A DNA stretch of 7,983 nucleotides. Source: Anaerolineales bacterium (lineage in GTDB: Bacteria; Chloroflexota; Anaerolineae; 4572-78; J111). The DNA is taken from contig JAAUSP010000343.1 of NCBI GenBank assembly GCA_012032575.1, forward strand, positions 1 through 7,983, written 5' to 3'. Shown piece by piece: positions 1-6,481 of the stretch; within the stretch, counting starts at the first letter, position 1; the number at the start of each line of letters is the position of its first letter. Under the pieces are notes generated by a model that saw only the letters and a program-made list of their open reading frames with translations, ran no database searches and was not told the origin of the DNA. The translations under genes were made by a program, and so were the position numbers.

Positions 1-1180
1 AACCCCGGCGGGCGATAGCCCGGAGGGTATCGGTCAGGGCGTAATAAAAATCGGTCGCCGGGTCGCTGGAGGGATGGGCTACCGGCATATCTTCGGCCTC
101 CACCACTACCCGGATATCCTTGATGACGGCCCGTAAATCACCCAAAATCGCAGCCGGGTCCTCGCCGGGCAGCAGGCGAATATCCAGCTTGGCCTCGGCC
201 TCGGCGGGAATAATATTGCTCTTCTGCCCGCTGCGAAGCATGGTCAGGCTGACCGTATTGCGAATAAGCGGCCCAAAAATGGCATCCCTGTCGAGCAGCG
301 GGAAGAGCAGCGGCCAGGTCAAGCGGTTGCTGGCGTGTCTAAACAGCCACGAACGAGGGAAGGAGTAACCGGGAGCCAGGCTACGCAGCATTTCGATGAC
401 CGGCGGGGTCAGCCGGATGGGCCGCCGCCATTCGGCCAGGCGAGCCAATGCCTGCACCAGCCGGTCAGAAGCATTGTTTCGATGGGGAATAGAGGCGTGC
501 CCGGGCGTACCCTGAGCGGTCAAACGCACGGTCAGTGCGCCTTTTTCGGCCACAGCAATGTTGTAGATATAGCGAGAGGCTTTGCTTTGGCGCAGCCCCA
601 TGCCGCCTTCGTCCCACACGTATTCGGCCCGAATTAACTCTGGGTGATGTTCCAGCAGCCAGGCCGCGCCATAGTGACCGCAGGTTTCCTCATCGGCCGC
701 GATCAACAAAACAAAATCCCGCTTGCGCGGCAGGTCGCTGTTTTTTAGCAGAATCAAAGCCTGCAAAAAGATAATGCCCAGGCCTTTATCATCCAGCGCT
801 CCCCGGCCCCAGATAAAATCGTCTTTTATCTGGCCGCTAAACGGTGGGACAGACCAATCGGCGGGGGCAGCCGGAACGACATCGGCATGGGCATATAGCA
901 GGCAGGGTGGGGCGGCAGGATCGGCTGAGGCCGGCAAACGGACTACCAGATTGGCCCGCCCCGGCGCTGACTCCAATAGTTGTGGGGCAAAATCATGCTG
1001 GCGCAGGACGCCGGCTAAAAACTGGAGCGCGGGGGCTTCATTACCGGGCGGATTGCTGGTATCAAATTGGAGGTAGCGGCTCAGTAATTCAGCCGCCTCG
1101 GTTTCCACAGCCGCCCAATCAATTTCAGATTTCGCGGGGCGCACCGCTGACAGGGTCTCAACTTTGGATTGGGTTGGCAT
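1..1180 (-). CDS. M20 family metallopeptidase (dipeptidase/deacylase-like), C-terminus beyond window
   Basis: Reading minus from the ATG at 1180 gives an open frame of about 393 codons that runs off the left edge. It has the M20 zinc-peptidase signatures in order: YAHADVVP (metal ligand H98, D100), GRGALDDKG (bridging D130), AADEETCG (E164 catalytic, E165 metal), WDEGG (D190/E191) and GTPGHASIPH (H228, H233) at the start of the lid/dimerisation domain. The family hydrolyses peptide or amide bonds with two metal ions, usually in the cytoplasm; typical members of this branch are 450-480 residues, so about 60-90 residues and the last metal-binding His should lie outside. The family also contains carboxypeptidases, DapE/ArgE deacylases and carnosinase-like dipeptidases, and the substrate cannot be told from sequence. 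It is GC-rich compared with the block at 1874-6405. It starts 93 nt after the upstream gene, with its own possible promoter. Its Shine-Dalgarno sequence is weak. Confidence 0.9.
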   Translation of the reverse strand, partial: MPTQSKVETLSAVRPAKSEIDWAAVETEAAELLSRYLQFDTSNPPGNEAPALQFLAGVLRQHDFAPQLLESAPGRANLVVRLPASADPAAPPCLLYAHADVVPAAPADWSVPPFSGQIKDDFIWGRGALDDKGLGIIFLQALILLKNSDLPRKRDFVLLIAADEETCGHYGAAWLLEHHPELIRAEYVWDEGGMGLRQSKASRYIYNIAVAEKGALTVRLTAQGTPGHASIPHRNNASDRLVQALARLAEWRRPIRLTPPVIEMLRSLAPGYSFPRSWLFRHASNRLTWPLLFPLLDRDAIFGPLIRNTVSLTMLRSGQKSNIIPAEAEAKLDIRLLPGEDPAAILGDLRAVIKDIRVVVEAEDMPVAHPSSDPATDFYYALTDTLRAIARRG

Positions 1181-1187
1181 GGTTTGT

Positions 1188-1273
1188 CCGATTTTTGATG
1201 TTGCTGGCCCTTTTTACCGAAACAATAGGGGGATTATAGGCAGTCGGGTAAAAAACTAAAAATCCAAAATCGG
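1188..1273. repeat. Nested imperfect inverted repeat filling the intergenic region
   Basis: The outer arms CCGATTTTTGAT (1188-1199) and ATCCAAAATCGG (1262-1273) are complementary at 11 of 12 positions. Inner arms TTTTTACC (1211-1218) and GGTAAAAA (1247-1254) are complementary at 8 of 8. The whole would fold as a long interrupted hairpin between the stop of the phosphatidyltransferase and the start of the M20 gene. It has no U-tract immediately after the 3' arm, so it is not a standard intrinsic terminator. It could be a small palindromic repeat unit, a transcript-end stabiliser or chance in an AT-rich spacer. Confidence 0.5.
1233..1238 (-). promoter_or_regulatory. Possible -10 element (TATAAT) for the M20 gene
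   Basis: A perfect TATAAT lies on the minus strand in the only sizeable gap between the minus-strand genes, about 53 nt upstream of the M20 ATG. No good -35 is present: the hexamers 17-19 nt upstream are T-rich (TTTTAG, TTTTTA). It sits in the loop of the inverted repeat at 1188-1273. The call is inferred from the hexamer and position only. Confidence 0.35.
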
Positions 1274-1861
1274 TTAACTGCCTTCTTTGCCGATAATACG
1301 CCAAACCAGGTACATGCGCTGAAAAGCAGTGAAGTTGGAGAAAATAGCCAGAAGCCATAAGACAATGGTCAGTTGGTTGAACAGCAGGCCAACTACTAAC
1401 AAAAAAACCCGCTCGAAGCGGGTAAACAGGCCATCTTTGAGGGGGACGCCGATCCCTTCAGCGCGGGCGCGGGCGTAGCTGACCATGAGTGAGCCAACCA
1501 CGGTGGCGTAAATCAAAATGAGGCTCCCCGGTTGATTTTGCGTATTCAAATGGATGAACAACCCCAAAAAAATCAGCGCTTCGGAATAGCGGTCCAGGGT
1601 TGAGTCCAAAAAAGCGCCAAACCGGCTGGTCTGGCCCATCATCCGGGCCAGCGAACCGTCAACGGCATCAAATATGGCGGCCACAATGATTAACAACCCG
1701 CCCACAAACAAATACCCTTGAGCCAAAACTACGGCAATGCCCACCATCAACAAAAAGCCGATCACCGTAACCACATTGGGTGACACCCCCAGCGTGCTAA
1801 AAAGACGCGCCGGCGGTTCATACAAAAAACGCAGATATTTGCGTGCCGCGTCGGTAAACAT
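1274..1861 (-). CDS. CDP-alcohol phosphatidyltransferase family membrane enzyme
   Basis: This 195-residue polytopic protein carries the complete CDP-alcohol phosphatidyltransferase signature D-x2-D-G-x2-A-R-x8-G-x3-D-x3-D at D65, D68, G69, A72, R73, G82, D86 and D90. The family displaces CMP from a CDP-lipid with an alcohol (glycerol-3-phosphate, inositol phosphate, serine and others) at the inner face of the cytoplasmic membrane. Hydrophobic segments lie at about 31-48, 51-64, 95-103, 112-127 and 150-172. The length is normal for the family. The ATG at 1861 is supported by a good Shine-Dalgarno AAGAGG (1872-1867) 5 nt upstream, and the preceding gene stops 12 nt before. An LpxL/PatA-type acyltransferase on the same strand (6482-7363) suggests a phosphatidylinositol-phosphate or phosphatidylglycerophosphate synthase in a lipid operon, but the alcohol substrate is not determined. 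The coding strand contains a terminator-like hairpin at 1401-1423. Confidence 0.93.
   Translation of the reverse strand: MFTDAARKYLRFLYEPPARLFSTLGVSPNVVTVIGFLLMVGIAVVLAQGYLFVGGLLIIVAAIFDAVDGSLARMMGQTSRFGAFLDSTLDRYSEALIFLGLFIHLNTQNQPGSLILIYATVVGSLMVSYARARAEGIGVPLKDGLFTRFERVFLLVVGLLFNQLTIVLWLLAIFSNFTAFQRMYLVWRIIGKEGS
1401..1423 (-). terminator. Terminator-like hairpin plus U-run inside the phosphatidyltransferase gene
   Basis: Read on the minus strand, ACCCGCT-TCG-AGCGGGT forms a perfect 7-bp GC-rich stem with a 3-nt loop, running straight into a run of seven T (1407-1401, the first T shared with the stem). This is the textbook form of an intrinsic terminator, in the sense direction, at about three quarters of the coding region (codons for T-R-F-E-R-V-F-L). 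It may cause premature termination, or be a coincidence of codons for the conserved Arg region and a Phe/Leu helix. Confidence 0.4.
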
Positions 1862-1873
1862 GATTTCCTCTTG

Positions 1874-2407
1874 TTAAGGCGCAGGTTGCCGCCTTTTAAT
1901 GGGATAGAGAAGCCGCTTTGGACTCAAAGAAACGAAGATTAAACCTAACAGCACCAATTCTAAAACTACCCCTTTTCGCTCTAAAGTCCAATTTGGTAAA
2001 GAATTGAGAAGATTAAAGAAGGGTATCGCTTCCAGTAAATTGTAAACAAAATTATGGAGTGGCTGCTGCCAAAAGGGAATATCCAGCCCCATGAGTCGAG
2101 CCGGATGCGCTACAATCCAATCAAAATCGGGAAGTATGGCCGAAACAATGCCAAACTTATATTTTCCCCAATATTTACGCAGGATGTAGATGGATAAAAA
2201 AGCAATGCTGAGATGATAAACTACCCAAAACCAATCTTTGATGAGAGCATCAGGCGGATGATAGGTTAACCTGGCTAATTTATCCAAGATGCCATGAGAG
2301 ATGACGCCGGTTAGGATGATAAGAATCCGCCGTAAGCCAGGTGTTTCAATTTTTTGTGCGCTTTTTTCGATTAATATCCCGACGAGGAAGTGGGTAGGAG
2401 CTTGCAT
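1874..2407 (-). CDS. Small membrane protein with DUF457/YdjM-like His/Asp hydrolase motifs
   Basis: This 177-residue protein has hydrophobic segments at about 27-40, 60-77, 85-100, 117-135 and 146-162. Polar residues that could bind metal sit in or next to these: T5-H6 in the N-terminal THFLVG, S37-H38 and D42 in SHGILD, H50, H65, D94 and D96 in LPDFDW, H101 and H118. The THxxxG start and the LPDxDW motif resemble membrane-bound metal-dependent hydrolases of the DUF457/YdjM type. This is a pattern match by eye, not a confirmed family. It starts 2 nt after the solenoid ORF stops, with no clear Shine-Dalgarno, so translation is probably coupled. It ends in a basic tail. It may be an effector or membrane partner of the trypsin-STAND system; alternatively it is an unrelated passenger or belongs with the lipid gene downstream, 12 nt away. 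Confidence 0.75.
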   Translation of the reverse strand: MQAPTHFLVGILIEKSAQKIETPGLRRILIILTGVISHGILDKLARLTYHPPDALIKDWFWVVYHLSIAFLSIYILRKYWGKYKFGIVSAILPDFDWIVAHPARLMGLDIPFWQQPLHNFVYNLLEAIPFFNLLNSLPNWTLERKGVVLELVLLGLIFVSLSPKRLLYPIKRRQPAP

Positions 2408-2409
2408 TG

Positions 2410-3735
2410 CTACTGGCTCTCACCGTTCTTTACATCGAAAATTTTGCTACCATAAATAATATTAACCATTTTTTTTACCATAATCGGAGCACATTCTTCC
2501 AGGCTATGAGAGGTGCAGACTAGCTCCATTGCCCATTGAAGTTCCTTCCATAAAGCTGGTATCCTTAAAGCTTCCAATTGCATGGTCAGCGTATGCGTTC
2601 TTAATGGGTCGCCTGGAGTCTCCTCAATCTCTTTTACTTCCACAGGCCGCCTTAAATCAAGCCTCTCTAAGTTGAGTGACACTTCGATTTTATGAAAAAA
2701 TTCATCCAGTTTTTTTGGATTGCGAACTCGGACCTGTGCCAAGAGGTTGACAATCTCATCTTGAATATTTATCTCTTTCTTGGGAAATCCTTTACCATGT
2801 ACTATGTCTATAAACCTCCTATACCATGATATATAGAAGCTTTTGGGTTTCGATTTTGTTTCATCAGAAAAGTTATTTTTTTCAATATGAATTATTATTG
2901 GCCGAAGTGCGATCAACCCAACTGGCAAATATTCTGGGTCAACTATTAGCCCCTTAATATCACTCAGGAAACTCTGGATTAAGTTTTGATTACGCCCTTG
3001 TATAACCTGGTCACCATATTTCTCAAGCAAATCAACGCTACATTCTACTTGATTATAAAATTGTTGATAAACACGGCAGTAAAGACGAGCATAGCCCCCT
3101 AAATTACTGGGCACATACTTCCCTTGATGACCTTTTAGAAGTAAATCCTCAACATTGTCATAATATTGTACAATCATATCCCGATAACATTGCAGGGCCT
3201 GCTCATCAACTTTACGCCCTAAATTATCGGCCAGTGTAAAAGCGCCATGCATCATTGCGCCAGCAAAAATATTGGGCGGTTTCTGTTGCATAGCAATATC
3301 ATATAATTCACGCATCAGCATCAGAGTATTTTCACCTCGGCTAAAATGATGAACATTAAGTCCCTGCTCAACCACAAAAGCCGTGAGTGGATCACCGTCT
3401 TTAGCTGCCTGCAAGAGATCTTTTCTGAAATCCTCAAGGCGAATTTTATCATCATCTGGTTTTATCAAGTGAAGGAGTCTTTGAACACGTTCTTTTTGTT
3501 CTCCTGGAAGTTTGAAAAAAGCTCTGGCTTCATCGGGATTCCAAGAAGAACGTAACGGCAGATTGCCTAGTAGACTTAACACAATTTGGAGCACAAAAGA
3601 AGAAAGCGCAAACTCCAAAGCTGGTTGTAAACGCCACTTTTTGGCTCCTGAGTGATAATATAGCAGAGTTTTTACCACGGGTTTCCAGATAGTCTGTAGT
3701 CGTCTCACCTGCGCCATCTGCCCCTCATCTGCCAA
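2410..3735 (-). CDS. Alpha-helical solenoid-like protein, probably the detached C-terminal part of the trypsin-STAND protein
   Basis: This is a 441-codon frame opening with TTG at 3735. If it is translated as a separate gene, the ATG at 3717 is a better start because GAGGGG lies just upstream of it. The product is soluble and almost wholly helical by composition, with amphipathic helices throughout (for example residues 120-150, 160-195 and 215-260), and no catalytic motif that I recognise. It looks like a HEAT/TPR-type scaffold or sensor region. Its N-terminal end does not look like a natural start: inserting one T in the six-T run at 3739-3734, and one more T near 3789-3791, joins it smoothly to the 103-codon ORF upstream, passing through FKKWPEHLSLYF. 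I therefore favour one interrupted gene (6028 to 2410, about 1,200 residues). A separate, translationally coupled subunit cannot be excluded. Confidence 0.72.
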   Translation of the reverse strand: MADEGQMAQVRRLQTIWKPVVKTLLYYHSGAKKWRLQPALEFALSSFVLQIVLSLLGNLPLRSSWNPDEARAFFKLPGEQKERVQRLLHLIKPDDDKIRLEDFRKDLLQAAKDGDPLTAFVVEQGLNVHHFSRGENTLMLMRELYDIAMQQKPPNIFAGAMMHGAFTLADNLGRKVDEQALQCYRDMIVQYYDNVEDLLLKGHQGKYVPSNLGGYARLYCRVYQQFYNQVECSVDLLEKYGDQVIQGRNQNLIQSFLSDIKGLIVDPEYLPVGLIALRPIIIHIEKNNFSDETKSKPKSFYISWYRRFIDIVHGKGFPKKEINIQDEIVNLLAQVRVRNPKKLDEFFHKIEVSLNLERLDLRRPVEVKEIEETPGDPLRTHTLTMQLEALRIPALWKELQWAMELVCTSHSLEECAPIMVKKMVNIIYGSKIFDVKNGESQ

Positions 3736-3748
3736 AAAACGATAATTC

Positions 3749-4060
3749 CTAAAGAAAAATATAGGCTGAGATGTTCAGGCCATTTCTTAAAGCCCTCACA
3801 CTGCGATTAATGGCCGTGAAATGATGCACCGGCTTTATCTCTTGCATTAAATTACTCAGAATGACAAATCCTTGCTCCGGCTCTCGATCCCAAAAATAGC
3901 AAATATTCTGTACCGCATACTTATTGATGATGGTTGATTGATCTAAAATCCCTCTAAGTAGAATATCCACCATTCCCAATTCCCGAGCAACTTCCAATGC
4001 AATCTTCTTAGCCGTAATTGCTGATTTTGGTTTCGACTTAGCTATCTTCAGAGTATTCAT
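3749..4060 (-). CDS. Short HEAT-like ORF, probably an internal segment of the interrupted trypsin-STAND protein
   Basis: This 103-codon frame begins at an ATG directly abutting the TAA of the protease-NTPase gene and in the same frame (TAAATG, zero spacing). Its body consists of helical pairs typical of a HEAT-like repeat: IALEVARELGMVDILLRG, then KYAVQNICYFWDREPEQGFV (about residues 48-67). The last 10 or so codons (after SVRA) look out of frame; the alternative frame reads on with FKKWPEHLSL. The ORF is too short and unbounded to be a domain on its own, and it continues the helical C-terminal region of the 655-residue protein. It has no Shine-Dalgarno, so if expressed separately it would rely on re-initiation. 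It could instead be a genuine small subunit. Confidence 0.55.
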   Translation of the reverse strand: MNTLKIAKSKPKSAITAKKIALEVARELGMVDILLRGILDQSTIINKYAVQNICYFWDREPEQGFVILSNLMQEIKPVHHFTAINRSVRALRNGLNISAYIFL

Positions 4061-6028
4061 TTAACCTATAAGTTGCTTAAGGATAGCTTGAACGTAAGTC
4101 GGTTCATCCTGCCCGTAAGTAATCAATACCTTCACTACCATTTCTTTAACCATACGTTCGGGAATATAGCTCAACTGAATGATTAAGCCACCAGAGGAAT
4201 CCTTTATTAATTCCTGAACGAGAGCATTTTCAACAACTCCCCATAGAAAAGGATATTGATCAATCAGATAAATATGCTCAAGGTAGAAATCGCTCAGAGG
4301 GACACCATCCTTTTCTGCATTTTTGGCTAGTTCTACCAAATATTCTCCGCCAAAATAATCATAGAAACGCTCATATTTAAAAGCGATTACTTTACGTTTT
4401 TCATCCCGTCTTAAAATATCTGCATCAACTAATCTGGTTATTGAAATTAGGGTTTGATTCACCTTCCAGGCGTCGTTATAAGGAACCTCGTTATGATAAA
4501 TTTCTTTATCTATCATAAGAGGCATCAATTTGTTTCTTAAAAAGAGCCTATCATCTGGTTTTAAGAGCTGATCATTATTTATATAGTCTTCAATCAATTT
4601 TATCGCCTTTAATTGAGCAGGTATAACCTTATCTTTATTATTTGCCGCCAGAAACAAGTTAAATGAGTCTTCCAATATCTTCCGCGAGCTAACCGACAAA
4701 TCCTCATATTTTGTCTGCAACTGGAATTTCTGCCGGTATTTTTCATATACTTCTGGCAGTTCTTGAGACGAAAATAGGGGCATTTCAAAGCCTATTTTGC
4801 CAGAATTTTCCTCTCGATAATACAGTGTATCGGCTAATCTTTGATCTTCTTGGATAATTTGCCATGCTTCTGATCGAGTGGTGATGACGATTTTTAGCCA
4901 GGGCCAGGGGTGCTTAACTAAATCGTTCAACTGCCTCAATAATTCTTTGGCCTGAGCGTGTTCGTTAATAGCATCTATACATAGAAGAATGGAATATTTT
5001 TCGATCCCATCAATTTGGGGGATTTCGAACCACAAATTTTTCTCCTTCAGTTTCAATTTACTTTCAAGGAGATGGCTCTCGAAATAATCAGTCACAACAT
5101 CGGTAATTGACGCTCCTATAATACTCTGACCGTTATACATCAGTACAGCCAGATCATCACGTGATTGTTGTAATTCCTCACGTAATGAAACCAGGAAACT
5201 ACTTTTACCGCTGCCGGATTTGCCCCTTAAAACAAAACAGCGTTTGTCTGACTTAAGGAACTGCTCAAAGGTCTCGTAAACTTTCTCACGTCGCAGATAC
5301 AATTCTGCGCGGCCTTTTTCCAGCGCACCCATCTCTTTTTGGGTTATAGCTGCACAGATACTTCGTAACTTTTCCCAGGTCAGTCGAGAGGAGTGTAACT
5401 GCAAAGCTGGCCAGGCTTCTATAATCGCCTCAACAGGTTTGGCAAAAGCTGTATCTCTGTCTTTATTTTTATATTTAAATTCCGGTTTCTCAGAATCCCA
5501 AAATAAAGAAATAATTCCAACCACTCGATCAATACTGATGATATATAAGGGGGCACCACTCATTCCCTCAGTAATTTGCTGTGATTGAAGTGTTAAATCT
5601 GGATACCGTACTCTCTGTCCATATTTGTTTTCTTGCTGTTGGATACCTCCTAAAAATTTACCCCCGGCTCCAACTCCTCCCCGCCTCCCCAACTTTCGAT
5701 AACCAATTGTATAAAACTCCGAGTTGTACTCTACTTCATCAGGGCTGCATAAGAGAGCCGGTGTAACACCTAGCGGTAGAGGTTGGTCGCTAATTAAAAT
5801 AGCAATATCATTATCGGGATGATAACCTTCTCTTGAAAATGAAGTGGGATAGTCAACATCTAATGCACTAAAGACAGTAATGACCTGATCACCTAGTTGG
5901 AATTTATTATTTCTCAATACATGAGCACAGGTCACAATAACTTGATCGGCAACAACAAAACCTGTGCCGACAATTTCTCCATGCTTATTTTTTATTCCGA
6001 CAATGAAGGTGGAGAGATCTTGGGGCAT
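4061..6028 (-). CDS. Trypsin-like serine protease fused to a STAND-type P-loop NTPase
   Basis: The product is 655 residues. Residues 1-210 are a chymotrypsin/trypsin-fold protease with an intact triad: H36 in VTCAH, D74 in DNDIAIL and S157 in EGMSGAP. No signal peptide is present, so it acts in the cytoplasm. Residues 240-410 form a STAND/NACHT-like NTPase: Walker A GKSGSGKSS (269-277, K275), Walker B ILLCIDAINE (D352, E356) and the ITTRSE strand (R385) after it. Residues 440-560 are helical/winged-helix-like and end in RFYDYF. From 590 onwards an alpha-solenoid begins. In this family NTP binding is expected to switch an oligomer on after the C-terminal repeats sense a trigger, activating the protease. 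The start lies 6 nt after the reconstructed TRYPCO1 stop, with no Shine-Dalgarno, which implies coupling. The TAA at 4063-4061 cuts the protein soon after the solenoid begins, and relatives of this architecture normally have long C-terminal repeats. This supports the two following ORFs being its missing end. Confidence 0.92.
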   Translation of the reverse strand: MPQDLSTFIVGIKNKHGEIVGTGFVVADQVIVTCAHVLRNNKFQLGDQVITVFSALDVDYPTSFSREGYHPDNDIAILISDQPLPLGVTPALLCSPDEVEYNSEFYTIGYRKLGRRGGVGAGGKFLGGIQQQENKYGQRVRYPDLTLQSQQITEGMSGAPLYIISIDRVVGIISLFWDSEKPEFKYKNKDRDTAFAKPVEAIIEAWPALQLHSSRLTWEKLRSICAAITQKEMGALEKGRAELYLRREKVYETFEQFLKSDKRCFVLRGKSGSGKSSFLVSLREELQQSRDDLAVLMYNGQSIIGASITDVVTDYFESHLLESKLKLKEKNLWFEIPQIDGIEKYSILLCIDAINEHAQAKELLRQLNDLVKHPWPWLKIVITTRSEAWQIIQEDQRLADTLYYREENSGKIGFEMPLFSSQELPEVYEKYRQKFQLQTKYEDLSVSSRKILEDSFNLFLAANNKDKVIPAQLKAIKLIEDYINNDQLLKPDDRLFLRNKLMPLMIDKEIYHNEVPYNDAWKVNQTLISITRLVDADILRRDEKRKVIAFKYERFYDYFGGEYLVELAKNAEKDGVPLSDFYLEHIYLIDQYPFLWGVVENALVQELIKDSSGGLIIQLSYIPERMVKEMVVKVLITYGQDEPTYVQAILKQLIG

Positions 6029-6034
6029 GGGGAG

Positions 6035-6405
6035 TTATTGAGGGATACGCTCATTTTTCCAGGTTAAAGTGACAGTATAAACCGCCTCAACTCCAGCTTT
6101 AGCTACGACAAGTGATCCTCCTACCTCTCCGTCTGCCTTCAAACTAAAGGAAATTTCCACCTCGTCTGGTTGGTCTGAAAGCTCTTTTATTTTTTTGATA
6201 AAGGCATTAGCATTACTTTTGACAACATTAAGAGCAACCTCAAAGGTATCTTTGGATACTTCAATGACTTTTTTGCAGCATCACTCGGTAATGATGCTTG
6301 AACCTCGCCATATTCCTCTCCCTCTTGATTCTCCGGCCATGAACTAGAGACCTCTACCAAAAAAGAGTCACCATCTTCTGTTAGAAAACTAACGTAATGA
6401 GGCAT
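6035..6405 (-). CDS. TRYPCO1 (trypsin-co-occurring domain 1, CU044_2847-like) protein, frameshifted
   Basis: The ATG at 6405 is preceded by AAAAGGGGA 5 nt away. The uninterrupted frame gives only 72 residues and ends at 6187. Adding one A to the six-A run at 6274-6269 switches to a second frame that stays open to the TAA at 6037-6035. The result is a 123-residue protein: an acidic beta-rich N-terminus (HYVSFLTEDGDSFLVEV), a helix around DTFEVALNVVKSNANAFI, then PDEVEISFSLKADGEVG, LVVAKAG and a final strand VYTVTLTWK. This is the TRYPCO1 layout (PdeVeveFglk...aG..VtLtWk) and the usual length. The domain is known as a partner encoded beside trypsin-like proteases in predicted conflict systems; its biochemical role is unknown. 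The downstream trypsin-STAND gene starts 6 nt later. The break is either a sequencing error in the homopolymer or a real mutation that would leave a garbled 25-residue tail. Confidence 0.85.
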
Positions 6406-6410
6406 ACTGA

Positions 6411-6419
6411 TCCCCTTTT
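6411..6419 (-). promoter_or_regulatory. Ribosome binding site of the TRYPCO1 gene
   Basis: AAAAGGGGA on the minus strand ends 5 nt before the ATG at 6405. It is the clearest Shine-Dalgarno in the cassette; the next genes appear to depend on translational coupling. The 76-nt spacer 6406-6481 is AT-rich. I see no convincing terminator after the acyltransferase and only weak promoter-like hexamers, so the cassette may be read through from the lipid gene. Confidence 0.6.
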
Positions 6420-6481
6420 CTGTAAATAATCATTTTGTGGTCCAAATCATCTAACATAGACACTCTATCATCAAAAACAGT

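Larger units (their letters stand above)
1874..6405 (-). other. Predicted TRYPCO1/trypsin-STAND conflict cassette set into a lipid-enzyme operon
   Basis: All genes here are collinear, separated by 0-13 nt, and AT-richer than the M20 and acyltransferase genes around them. The order is TRYPCO1, trypsin-STAND NTPase, solenoid fragment 1, solenoid fragment 2, membrane hydrolase-like protein. TRYPCO1 next to trypsin-STAND proteins is a known association from comparative genomics of NTP-dependent bacterial conflict systems (Aravind group). Membership of the last gene is inferred from base composition and the 2-nt spacing. I saw no flanking transposase, integrase or direct repeat. Confidence 0.6.

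Noticed and set aside
120..1239. Four overlapping plus-strand ORFs in the left 1.2 kb
   Set aside because: They lie antisense to the M20 peptidase frame, which has all family motifs; their translations are low-complexity Arg/Pro/Ser-rich shadows.
1874..2407. The 177-residue protein as a simple holin-like pore
   Set aside because: Conserved-looking His/Asp positions within the hydrophobic segments argue for a metal-binding membrane enzyme more than a holin.
2410..6028. Selenocysteine or other programmed recoding across the broken solenoid gene
   Set aside because: The in-frame stop is TAA, not TGA, and no stimulatory hairpin or typical slippery heptamer is evident; mutation or base error is simpler.
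6430..6475. Promoter-like TTGATG and GATGAT hexamers upstream of TRYPCO1
   Set aside because: The -10 match is poor and the region is AT-rich, so such matches are expected by chance; a dedicated promoter could exist but is not supported.
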